This document shows positions 1 through 6,188 of a stretch of 7,965 bases of DNA, piece after piece. The stretch comes from Chloroflexota bacterium (GTDB lineage: Bacteria; Chloroflexota; Anaerolineae; Ardenticatenales; Ardenticatenaceae). A program made the position numbers and the translations under genes. The first letter of the stretch is position 1. Each line of letters opens with the position of its first letter. The notes beneath the pieces were generated by a model. The model worked only from the letters and a program-made list of their open reading frames with translations, searched no databases and was not told where the DNA came from. The stretch lies in assembly GCA_003520455.1 (NCBI GenBank), contig DOUV01000009.1, positions 1 through 7,965 on the forward strand, written 5' to 3'.

Positions 1-122
1 CGCGGTATCCACGGCGCGCCTCGAGCGATCCTGTCGCCGTCTATGCCGCAGTGAGCCCGGCACCCGAAGGCCTGCGTTATTCAGCATCCCGCCTTTCGCA
101 CTGTATCTTGGAGGCGACTGTC

Positions 123-800
123 ATGGCCGAACGTGTATTGATCATCGAGGACGACCCGCGAATTGCGGATATGCTTCGTCGGGGCCTCATTTACGAAGGT
201 TACGAGGCGGAGGCAGCCCTGGATGGTGAGAGCGGCCTCCGCGCCGCCCGCGACCGGCCGCCCGATGTGGTGGTGCTGGACTGGATGCTCCCAGGGCTGG
301 ATGGCCTGGAGGTTCTGGCCCGCCTGCGGGCAGCCGGTGACGTGCCCGTCCTGATGCTCACGGCCAAAGATGCGATCGCCGACCGCGTCGCCGGTCTGGA
401 AGCGGGCGCCGACGATTACCTGGTGAAGCCGTTCCACTTCGAGGAGCTCCTGGCGCGCGTTCGTGCCCTGCTACGCCGCCGGGCCCCCGAATCCAAAGGT
501 GAGGTGCTGCGCTTCGCCGACCTGGAACTCAACACCGCCACGCGCCAGGCGCGGCGTGGCAACCGGGTCATCGACCTGACGGCCAAAGAGTACGACCTGC
601 TCGAGCTCTTCTTGCGGCACCCCCGGCAGGTGCTGACCCGCGAGATGATCTACGATCGCGTCTGGGGCTACGATTTCAGCGGCGAGTCGAACATCATCGA
701 AGTCTACGTGCGCTACCTGCGCAGCAAACTCGAAGAGGGTGGCGAGCCGCGTCTGATCCAGACGATTCGGGGCGTCGGATACGCCCTGCGCGAGGAGTGA
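123..800 (+). CDS. OmpR/PhoB-family response regulator (MprA-like)
   Basis: This is a 225-residue DNA-binding response regulator, the usual length for the family. The receiver domain spans about residues 3-118. It has the acidic pair D10/D11, phospho-acceptor D53 in [10 protein letters not shown]80 and K102 in the VKPF motif. A winged-helix domain follows at about 128-222, with a recognition helix near [14 protein letters not shown] (190-203) and the terminal RGVGY hairpin. I chose the ATG at 123 because GGAGG lies at 110-114, 8 nt upstream, and the protein then begins directly with the receiver strand. The same frame is open back to an ATG at 51, but those 24 extra residues match nothing in the family. 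A histidine kinase follows after 70 bp and is the likely phosphodonor. The CTCAT arrays before the two downstream protease genes are its plausible targets (inference). It could equally act on genes outside the window. Confidence 0.96.
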   Translation: MAERVLIIEDDPRIADMLRRGLIYEGYEAEAALDGESGLRAARDRPPDVVVLDWMLPGLDGLEVLARLRAAGDVPVLMLTAKDAIADRVAGLEAGADDYLVKPFHFEELLARVRALLRRRAPESKGEVLRFADLELNTATRQARRGNRVIDLTAKEYDLLELFLRHPRQVLTREMIYDRVWGYDFSGESNIIEVYVRYLRSKLEEGGEPRLIQTIRGVGYALREE

Positions 801-851
801 AGCGTGAAGCACAATCCCAGCCGATCCTTCACGTTTCACGTTTCGCGTTTC
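797..851. repeat. Inverted heptamer repeats forming a hairpin across the regulator stop codon
   Basis: Two tandem copies of GTGAAGC (797-803, 804-810) face three tandem copies of ACGTTTC/GCGTTTC (831-837, 838-844, 845-851), which are near-complementary. Bases 797-809 can pair with 827-839 as a 13-bp stem with one G-U pair and a 17-nt loop. The TGA stop of the response regulator (798-800) lies inside the left arm. There is no U-run directly after the stem, so a standard intrinsic terminator is not clear. It may instead attenuate read-through into the kinase, stabilise the regulator mRNA end, or be a dispersed-repeat remnant. Confidence 0.6.
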
Positions 852-858
852 AGTTGAC

Positions 859-870
859 TATAATTCCTCT
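859..870 (+). promoter_or_regulatory. Possible leaderless promoter of the histidine kinase gene
   Basis: A perfect TATAAT lies at 859-864. With the usual 6-7 nt to the start point, transcription would begin at about 870-871, on the A of the kinase ATG. No Shine-Dalgarno sequence is present before that ATG (TTCCTCT precedes it), which agrees with a leaderless message. TTGAC at 854-858 directly abuts the hexamer and so cannot be its -35. No clear -35 is visible at 16-18 bp spacing. The kinase may still be made mainly by read-through from the regulator gene. Confidence 0.45.
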
Positions 871-2373
871 ATGCCGATCAAAGTACGCCTCACGCTGTGG
901 TATGTCATTCTCCTGGCGATCACTCTGGTCGTTTTCGGGAGCCTGCTCTACGTCGTACTCGAGCGGTCGTTTCGCAGTGAGGTGGACCGCGGCATCGCCG
1001 AGAAGGCCCGCCAGTATGCCCAGTCGGTGGAGGCCGCGATGCAGACCCAGCTCCGGAACGTGCCGGGTGGGCCCGAGGTCGCACCGCCGCCGATTGACAT
1101 TTTCGCCTCCCCAGACGTCTATGTGGCCCTGCTGCTGCGCAACGGGACCGTCGTGGCCAAGAGTTCCTCGCTGGGTGAAGCGAGCCTGCCGCTGCTCTCC
1201 GCGGCCCTCGAGGCCGCGGACCGCGGGGAACCCTACGGCACGACCCTGACCTCCCCCTCAGGCGCCAGCTTGAGACTCTACAGCCAGCCGGTCCAGTTTC
1301 GAGGCAACACGGTCGCAGTGGTCGAGGTGGCCCAGAGCCTGGCCAACGTCCAGGCGCGGCTGCGGCAACTCGCCCTGGTCATTGCCCTGGGGATCACCGG
1401 GACGCTTCTGGTGGCGCTGGTGGTCGGCGCCTGGCTGGCTCATCGCGCGTTGGCCCCGGTGGATACGGTCACCCGGGCGGCCCTGCGCATCTCGCGCGCC
1501 GAAGATCTCTCCCAGCGGTTGGTGAATAGCCAGCCGCCCGATGAAATTGGCCGTCTGATCAACGCCTTCAACGAGATGCTCGGCCGCCTGGATGACGTCT
1601 TTCGCGACCAACAGCGCTTCGTTGCCGACGTCAGCCACGAGTTGCGCACCCCCCTGACGGCCCTCCAGGGCACGATCGACCTGCTCAGGCGCGGGGCTAT
1701 CCGCGATCCGCAGGAACAGCGCGAGGCGCTCCTCGGCCTGCAAAGCGAAGTTGCCCGGCTCAACCGGTTGGTGTCGGACCTGCTGCTCCTCGCGCGGGCG
1801 GACGCCGGGCGGGAGGAGATCGAGCGACGGCCGGTCGAGTTGGACACGATCCTGCTGGAGGTCTTCCTCCAGGGCAAGCTGATTGCCGAGGCCAGTGGTA
1901 AACCACTCAAGCTGCGGCTGGGTCACGAGGATCAGGCCACGGTCCTGGGTGATCCCGACCGGCTGAAGCAACTCTTCCTCAATCTGGTGGACAACGCCAT
2001 CAAATACACGCCCCGGGGTGAGGTGGTGCTCTCACTCTACCGGGATGAGCCGGCCGAGGTGGTGCGCGTCGTGGTCAGCGACAGCGGCATCGGCATCCCG
2101 GTGGAGGCGCTGCCCCAGCTCTTCAGCCCCTTCTACCGGGTTGACCGGGCGCGCTCGCGCGAGCTCGGAGGGGCAGGGTTAGGACTCGCGATCGTGCAGT
2201 GGATCGTGGAGGCTCACGGCGGCCAGATCGAAGTCGAGAGCCAGGAGGGTGCCGGTTCGGTCTTCACCGTCACGCTGCCGCTCGTGATGAGTCCCAGGGA
2301 CTCCAGCCCCGCGGAGAGTCCTGCGACCGTTCCTGTGGCTGTTGCGGCGGCTGTGCCGCGCCCCGAGCTTTGA
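871..2373 (+). CDS. Membrane sensor histidine kinase, partner of the upstream regulator
   Basis: This 500-residue protein has the full layout of a HAMP-type sensor kinase. Transmembrane segment 1 is at about 11-30. An extracytoplasmic sensor region covers about 31-166 and contains Pro-rich APPPIDIF. Transmembrane segment 2 is at about 167-189, followed by HAMP at about 190-242 with the DEIG motif. The dimerisation and phospho-acceptor helix carries H256 in SHELRTPL. The ATPase domain has the N box NLVDNAIKYTP (371-381), G1 DSGIGIP (404-410), an F box FSPFYRVD (418-425) and G2 GGAGLGLAI (433-441). It should autophosphorylate H256 in response to an envelope signal and pass the phosphate to the regulator encoded 70 bp upstream. 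The last 30 residues are a Ser/Pro/Ala/Val-rich tail beyond the ATPase fold. The start lacks a ribosome binding site, and a TATAAT 6 bp upstream suggests leaderless expression. All catalytic motifs are intact. Confidence 0.96.
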   Translation: MPIKVRLTLWYVILLAITLVVFGSLLYVVLERSFRSEVDRGIAEKARQYAQSVEAAMQTQLRNVPGGPEVAPPPIDIFASPDVYVALLLRNGTVVAKSSSLGEASLPLLSAALEAADRGEPYGTTLTSPSGASLRLYSQPVQFRGNTVAVVEVAQSLANVQARLRQLALVIALGITGTLLVALVVGAWLAHRALAPVDTVTRAALRISRAEDLSQRLVNSQPPDEIGRLINAFNEMLGRLDDVFRDQQRFVADVSHELRTPLTALQGTIDLLRRGAIRDPQEQREALLGLQSEVARLNRLVSDLLLLARADAGREEIERRPVELDTILLEVFLQGKLIAEASGKPLKLRLGHEDQATVLGDPDRLKQLFLNLVDNAIKYTPRGEVVLSLYRDEPAEVVRVVVSDSGIGIPVEALPQLFSPFYRVDRARSRELGGAGLGLAIVQWIVEAHGGQIEVESQEGAGSVFTVTLPLVMSPRDSSPAESPATVPVAVAAAVPRPEL

Positions 2374-2454
2374 AGCCGCCGGCGGCAGGTGCGACGGGGC
2401 GGCGGTAGCTCCCGCGCATCCCGGTTCCCGTGCGCCTGCGTGCCGCCGGTCGGA

Positions 2455-2508
2455 CTCATGCGGCTCTCATTTTTCCCTCATACCGGGCTCATCTCGCTTT
2501 GATATCTT
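2455..2508 (+). promoter_or_regulatory. Four 11-bp-phased CTCAT repeats and -10 of the S41 protease promoter
   Basis: CTCAT occurs at 2455, 2466, 2477 and 2488, each exactly 11 bp after the previous one. A -10-like TATCTT begins at 2503, 15 bp after the start of the last repeat. The -35 position at 17-bp spacing (2480-2485, ATACCG) is poor, as expected for an activator-dependent promoter. Direct repeats with one-helical-turn spacing that replace the -35 are the known mode of OmpR/PhoB-type activators, so the regulator at 123-800 is the obvious candidate (inference). Predicted transcription would start near 2514, about 28 nt before the protease ATG. The same design recurs before the HtrA-like gene. 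Confidence 0.75.
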
Positions 2509-2541
2509 GAATGCTCAGTCAGTTCATGAGGATACTGCCTG

Positions 2542-3759
2542 ATGTCCGGCTTCCTGAAACGGCTCGGCTCTTTTCTGCTCATCCTGACCCTCGGCGTGAC
2601 ACTCTTCGGTGCGGGTGTCATCGTTGGCGGGGGGGGCCGGCCGGCCCTGGCCGCTCAAAGCGGCAGCGCCAGCCCCTTGCGGCCGCTGCTCGAGGTCTGG
2701 GATCTCTTGCACCGGGAATACTACCAGCGGCCGCTCGACGACGTGGCGCTGGTGCGCGGGGCGATGGACGGTATGCTCGCCGTGCCAGGCGACCCCCACA
2801 CCCGCTACATGCCGCCTGACGAGTTTGAAGCGTTTAACCAGACACTCGAGGGGGAGCTCGAGGGGATTGGTGTGGAGGTGGACGTGCAGGGCGGCCGGCT
2901 GGTTGTGGTCAGTGCGATCGAGGGATCACCCGCCGCTGCGGCCGGTCTCAGGGCGGGCGACGTGATCGTGGCCGTAGACGGTCAGGCGGTGGAGGCTGCT
3001 AAGAGCCCGCTGTCAGTCATCTCGCTGGTCCGCGGCAAGGCCGGGATCTCCGTGACCGTGACGATCGAGCGCGGGCGCGAGCGGCAGGAGCTCACGATCG
3101 TCCGGGCCAGGATTCCGCTGCAAAGCGTGCGGGGACGGCTCATGGAAAGCGACGGGAGCGCCATTGGGCTGGTGAGACTCAGTTCGTTCGGCAACAAGAC
3201 GGCGGCCGAGTTGCGCACGGTCCTTCAGGCGCAGCTCCCCAAGGCGGAGAAAGGGCTGATCCTCGATCTGCGGGGCAACCCCGGGGGTGCGCTCGATACG
3301 GCGATTCAGGTGGTCAGCGAATTCATCGGGGATGGAACGGTCATGATCGAAGAATGGGGACCGGGTCAGCAACAGCGATACCCGGCGCGCAGCGGCGGGC
3401 TGGCAACGACCGTCCCGCTGGTGGTGCTGATCGATGCGGGTTCGGCCAGCGCCAGCGAGATTGTCGCCGGCGCGATTCAGGATCGGGGCCGGGGAACCCT
3501 CATCGGCAGTCGTAGCTTCGGCAAAGGCACGGTCCAGAGCTGGCACGCGCTGGCGGGAGATAATGGTGGGGTTCGGATCACCAGTGCCCGGTGGTTGACA
3601 CCCACCGGCCGCTGGATTCAAGCGAAAGGACTCAAGCCCGACATCGAGATTGCCAATACTGCTCCTGGTCGAGATCGACAGCTCGAGGCCGCTGTTGGCC
3701 TCCTCAATGGCGAGCCGGTGGTATCGGACTTGCCGCCCTGGGAGCGTTACCGCCAATGA
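2542..3759 (+). CDS. S41-family C-terminal processing peptidase (CtpA type) with PDZ domain
   Basis: This is a 405-residue exported serine protease of the CtpA/Prc/Tsp family, which cuts envelope proteins from their C-terminal end. The N terminus (MSGFLKRLGS, then a hydrophobic stretch at about 11-31) is a signal peptide or anchor, with a possible cleavage site after ALA (35-37). A helical N-terminal segment with DPHTRYM (84-90) is typical of the family. The PDZ domain is at about 105-185, including GSPAAAAGLRAGDVI. The S41 core follows, with LDLRGNPGG (241-249), catalytic S303 in SASASEI, K328 in SFGKGTVQ and Q332. The Ser-Lys spacing of 25 matches the family Ser/Lys/Gln triad. GAGG at 2528-2531 sits 10 nt before the ATG and is a moderate ribosome binding site. 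Its promoter carries the phased CTCAT array. An 8-G run (2629-2636) lies within the signal-peptide codons. Confidence 0.95.
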   Translation: MSGFLKRLGSFLLILTLGVTLFGAGVIVGGGGRPALAAQSGSASPLRPLLEVWDLLHREYYQRPLDDVALVRGAMDGMLAVPGDPHTRYMPPDEFEAFNQTLEGELEGIGVEVDVQGGRLVVVSAIEGSPAAAAGLRAGDVIVAVDGQAVEAAKSPLSVISLVRGKAGISVTVTIERGRERQELTIVRARIPLQSVRGRLMESDGSAIGLVRLSSFGNKTAAELRTVLQAQLPKAEKGLILDLRGNPGGALDTAIQVVSEFIGDGTVMIEEWGPGQQQRYPARSGGLATTVPLVVLIDAGSASASEIVAGAIQDRGRGTLIGSRSFGKGTVQSWHALAGDNGGVRITSARWLTPTGRWIQAKGLKPDIEIANTAPGRDRQLEAAVGLLNGEPVVSDLPPWERYRQ

Positions 3760-3772
3760 ACGAACAAAAATT

Positions 3773-3826
3773 CTCATCAGGGGTTTACCATGCTCTCATC
3801 TTGGTCTCATCTTTCTGGGGTATTAT
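3773..3826 (+). promoter_or_regulatory. Phased CTCAT repeats and -10 of the HtrA-like gene promoter
   Basis: CTCAT occurs at 3773, 3795 and 3806, and a degenerate TTTAC sits in register at 3784, giving the same four-position, 11-bp-phased layout as before the S41 protease gene. A -10-like TATTAT starts at 3821, again exactly 15 bp after the start of the last repeat. The last two copies continue as CTCATCTT, similar to the CTCATCTC of the last copy at the other promoter. No convincing -35 is present (ATCTTG at 3798-3803 for 17-bp spacing). Transcription would start near 3832, leaving a leader of about 50 nt. I infer co-regulation of both protease genes by one OmpR-family factor, probably the one encoded here. 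Confidence 0.75.
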
Positions 3827-3883
3827 AGTGTTGGGGAAGTGGGCAGCCGGGATGAGGGATGGGCGATCGCGGTGGAGCCCCTG

Positions 3884-5050
3884 ATGCACAGGACGTGGAC
3901 GCGTCGAACACTGGCGGCGATGCCTCCTGCCGCGGCGGTGCTCCTGCTCATTGGCGTTGCCGTCGGGGCCGCTGTGCTGGTCCCGCAGGTCCAGCACCTG
4001 GCCGCGGCGACCGCGACACCATCAATATCGAAGCCGGCGGGCGGTGCTATTGCCCGCAGCGCAGCAGCGATCCTGCGCGTCGCGGGGATGGACAACTTTC
4101 AAGCCCTGAGCCCGGCCCTCGTCACCGTCACCGTTCCTCTGCCCAACGGCGGGCCACCACAGATTGGTAGTGGCTTCATCTGGGATAGTGGCGGGCATAT
4201 CGTCACGAGCGCCCATCTGGTTCAAGGGGCACGTTCAGTGACTGTCAGGTTGCACGATGGCTTGCAGGCCAGCGCTATGGTGCGGGCCAGCGATCCCCAG
4301 AGCAATCTGGCAGTCCTCTATATCAGCGAGGTGCCGGCCCCGCTCGCGGTCCTCCCGCTAGGCGACATTGACAGTGTGGCTGTCGGAGATCCAGTGGTTC
4401 TGCTGGATGTTTCTGACGGCCAAAAGGTGCACCGTGGCACAATTCGTGCAGTGGGAGAATTATTGCCCATTGGGGTGGCAATGGTTGATGGTGCCAAGTA
4501 TAGCATCCCGGATGTCATCGCGACCGATCTAAGTGTCGGCGAAACTGCCAGCGGCGCCCCGGTGTTGAATGAGCGGGGAGAGGTGATCGGCGTGGATCTC
4601 CCGTTGGAAGTCAACGGCGAGTCGTACGCTGTTCCCATCTCGTTGGTTCAACGAGTTATACCGGCTCTGATTAGTCGCGGCGTCTACGAGCACCCCTGGC
4701 TCGGCCTGAGTGGCCAGACGGTGACACCGAAACTGGCGAAAGCGCTGGGACTGTCCGTAACACAGGGAGTCTTGATCCTGACAGTTCTCCCGGACAGTCC
4801 AGCGGCGGCCGCGGGGCTCAGGCCGAGCCAGGCAATGATCAAGTTCGGCGATGAGTTGCTCCGAGTGGGTGGCGATGTGATTCTCGGGATGAATGGGCAG
4901 CCGGTGCGCGACGTGAACGATCTGGTAACGTCGATTGCCCGGTACGGAACCGCAGGTGAGCCAGTCACGCTCGAAATCATCCGGGATGGCCAGTTTAAGA
5001 CCGTGACTGTTGTTCTAGGCGCTCGTCCCAGCATCCCGATTCTTGATTAG
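3884..5050 (+). CDS. Membrane-anchored HtrA/DegP-like trypsin-fold protein with PDZ domain, altered triad
   Basis: This is a 388-residue protein with an Arg-rich N terminus, one hydrophobic segment (about 13-34, signal anchor), an Ala/Ser/Pro linker, a trypsin-like domain (about 75-265) and one PDZ domain (about 270-380, with PWLGLSG and LPDSPAAAAGL). The catalytic His is H111 in TSAHLV. The position of the catalytic Asp, usually the D of the DLAVL motif, is N141 in DPQSNLAVL (codon AAT, 4304-4306). The nucleophile loop reads ETASGAPVLN (S223) instead of GNSGGPL. Activity may therefore be low or lost, and a chaperone-like or sensing role is possible. I chose the ATG at 3884 because GGTGGAG lies 6 nt upstream (3871-3877) and the promoter at 3821 rules out most of the longer frame, which is open from 3650 and overlaps the S41 gene. 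The envelope location and shared repeat array suggest joint control with the S41 protease. Confidence 0.88.
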   Translation: MHRTWTRRTLAAMPPAAAVLLLIGVAVGAAVLVPQVQHLAAATATPSISKPAGGAIARSAAAILRVAGMDNFQALSPALVTVTVPLPNGGPPQIGSGFIWDSGGHIVTSAHLVQGARSVTVRLHDGLQASAMVRASDPQSNLAVLYISEVPAPLAVLPLGDIDSVAVGDPVVLLDVSDGQKVHRGTIRAVGELLPIGVAMVDGAKYSIPDVIATDLSVGETASGAPVLNERGEVIGVDLPLEVNGESYAVPISLVQRVIPALISRGVYEHPWLGLSGQTVTPKLAKALGLSVTQGVLILTVLPDSPAAAAGLRPSQAMIKFGDELLRVGGDVILGMNGQPVRDVNDLVTSIARYGTAGEPVTLEIIRDGQFKTVTVVLGARPSIPILD

Positions 5051-5082
5051 CGATAAGACACGGTGCGGAAGATTATTTTGGA

Positions 5083-5104
5083 TGGCAGCCACATCTGGCT
5101 GCCA
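5083..5104. repeat. Perfect 9-bp inverted repeat between the HtrA-like and sigma genes
   Basis: TGGCAGCCA (5083-5091) and TGGCTGCCA (5096-5104) form a perfect 9-bp stem with a CATC loop, 33 nt after the HtrA-like stop codon and 33 nt before the sigma ATG. No T-run follows on either strand, so it is not a classic intrinsic terminator. It could be a weak terminator, an operator, or a leader hairpin close to the sigma ribosome binding site. AT-rich GATTATTTT just upstream (5071-5079) could hold a -10, but no matching -35 was found. Confidence 0.6.
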
Positions 5105-5136
5105 GGCGCTTATGAGGAGTAGCGCGAGGAGGTGTT

Positions 5137-6102
5137 ATGAGCGATATCCTGGAGCGGACGGAGCAGCCCATTGGAAGCCTTGACGATGTCGATACCGAGA
5201 ACCTGGTGGCCATGTATCTGAAAGAGGGCGGGCGCCATCAGCTGCTGAGCAAGGACGAAGAGTTGGAGCTCGGGCGCATGTGGCAGGCGGCGATGGCTGC
5301 AAATGAGACCCTCGAGCAGGAGGGGAGCGCTCTGAGTGAGGAAGAACGCTTCCAGCTCTACGAGACGATTCGCCAGGGTGAGATTGCCCGCCAGCGTCTC
5401 ATCCGTGCGAACCTGCGACTCGTGGTGAGTGTGGCGGCGCGCTATCGCGGCTACGGTGTGCCCCTATCCGACCTGATTCAAGAAGGCAACATGGGGCTGA
5501 TGCACGCGATCGACAAGTTCGAGCCCGAGCGGGGCAACAAGTTCAGCACGTACGCCACGTGGTGGATCCGCCATGCCGTTGGCCGGGCGATCGCGGACCA
5601 GGGTCGCACGATTCGGTTGCCGGTCCACATGGCCGAGAAGATTCGCAAGGTCAAAGAGGCGGCCTTCAACCTCTCGCAGCTCACGGGAACTGAGCCGAGC
5701 AGCATCGAGATTGCGGCCGAGTTGGGTGTTACCCCTGAGAAGGTCGAGCAGCTCTTGCAGTTTGCTCAGCACCCGGTCAGCTTTGAGAACCCGATGGGCG
5801 AGGAAGGCGAGGCGACCCTCGGCGATTTCCTGTCGGATGACTCGCTCGAGTCGCCCTACGACGCTGCCATGGATGCTGCCCTCAAGACCGAAATCAAAGA
5901 GGCCATGAATTCGCTGACGCCGCGCGAGGCCAAAATCCTCAACCTGCGCTATGGCTTGAAGGATGGCCGCGAGCACACGCTCGAAGAGGTCGGTCAGAAG
6001 TATGGCCTGACGCGCGAGCGCATCCGCCAGATTGAGAAGGATGCGTTGCGCAAGCTGCGCCATCCGAGCCGGAGCCGTAAGCTCCGTGCCTATCTGAGCT
6101 AA
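5137..6102 (+). CDS. RNA polymerase sigma factor, RpoD/SigA-like without region 1.1
   Basis: This 321-residue sigma-70 family protein directs core RNA polymerase to promoters. Region 1.2 is at about 18-50 (NLVAMYLKEGG). Region 2 is at about 85-165, with LIRANLRLVVSVAARY, DLIQEGNMGLMHAIDKF and the melting motif FSTYATWW. Region 3 is at about 165-240. Region 4 is at about 250-315, with TLEEVGQKYGLTRERIRQIE, the -35 reading helix, fully primary-like. It lacks the acidic region 1.1 and the long non-conserved insert of proteobacterial RpoD, so it may be a compact primary sigma or a group 2 alternative. In region 2.4 the usual WWIRQAIT reads WWIRHAVG. H146 and G149 stand where the sigma-70 Q437 and T440 contact base -12. 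Start: GGAGG at 5128-5132 lies 4 nt before the ATG. A strong terminator follows. No anti-sigma gene is adjacent. Confidence 0.95.
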   Translation: MSDILERTEQPIGSLDDVDTENLVAMYLKEGGRHQLLSKDEELELGRMWQAAMAANETLEQEGSALSEEERFQLYETIRQGEIARQRLIRANLRLVVSVAARYRGYGVPLSDLIQEGNMGLMHAIDKFEPERGNKFSTYATWWIRHAVGRAIADQGRTIRLPVHMAEKIRKVKEAAFNLSQLTGTEPSSIEIAAELGVTPEKVEQLLQFAQHPVSFENPMGEEGEATLGDFLSDDSLESPYDAAMDAALKTEIKEAMNSLTPREAKILNLRYGLKDGREHTLEEVGQKYGLTRERIRQIEKDALRKLRHPSRSRKLRAYLS

Positions 6103-6145
6103 CTCCCTGGCGGTCGCGGCGACCAGGCCGTGATGCCGGAGACCA

Positions 6146-6177
6146 AAACGGGCCGCCCCACCGGGGGCGGCCCGTTT
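6146..6177. terminator. Bidirectional intrinsic terminator between convergent genes
   Basis: Bases 6146-6159 and 6164-6177 form a perfect 14-bp stem with an ACCG loop. The stem core is GC-rich and closed by AAA/TTT, and is flanked by CAAAA on the left and GCATTT on the right, so both strands read as a GC hairpin followed by a short U-rich tail. It lies 43 nt after the sigma stop codon and 11 nt beyond the end of the convergent DUF885 gene, and can serve both. Confidence 0.88.
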
Positions 6178-6188
6178 GCATTTCAGTC

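Noticed and set aside
1..54. Frame open from base 1 to a TGA at 52-54, possibly the tail of an upstream gene
   Set aside because: Only 17 codons are visible, with no recognisable motif and other frames also open. It is too short to support.
104..109. TATCTT hexamer before the response regulator, identical to the S41 gene -10
   Set aside because: It abuts the GGAGG ribosome binding site, so a start 7 bp downstream would remove that site from the mRNA. There is also no CTCAT repeat 15 bp upstream.
1258..1971. 237-codon minus-strand frame inside the histidine kinase gene
   Set aside because: It is antisense to strongly conserved kinase motifs, with no recognisable domain. Third-position GC bias explains the open frame.
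2379..2449. Long-range inverted repeat CCGGCGGCA / TGCCGCCGG in the kinase-S41 spacer
   Set aside because: The arms are 53 bp apart, GC-only in character, and several alternative pairings exist. It is plausible as structure but indistinguishable from GC-rich chance.
3013..3777. 254-codon minus-strand frame opposite the S41 protease gene
   Set aside because: It lies fully opposite conserved S41 motifs and has no domain or convincing ribosome binding site.
3650..3883. N-terminal extension of the HtrA-like frame
   Set aside because: It overlaps the S41 coding region, runs through the CTCAT array and the -10 box, and would place non-family sequence before the signal anchor. The ATG at 3884 has a good ribosome binding site.
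6106..6127. Small inverted repeat GGTCG/CGACC just after the sigma stop codon
   Set aside because: It has only a 5-bp stem with a mismatched extension and no T-run. The 14-bp terminator 20 bp further on explains termination.
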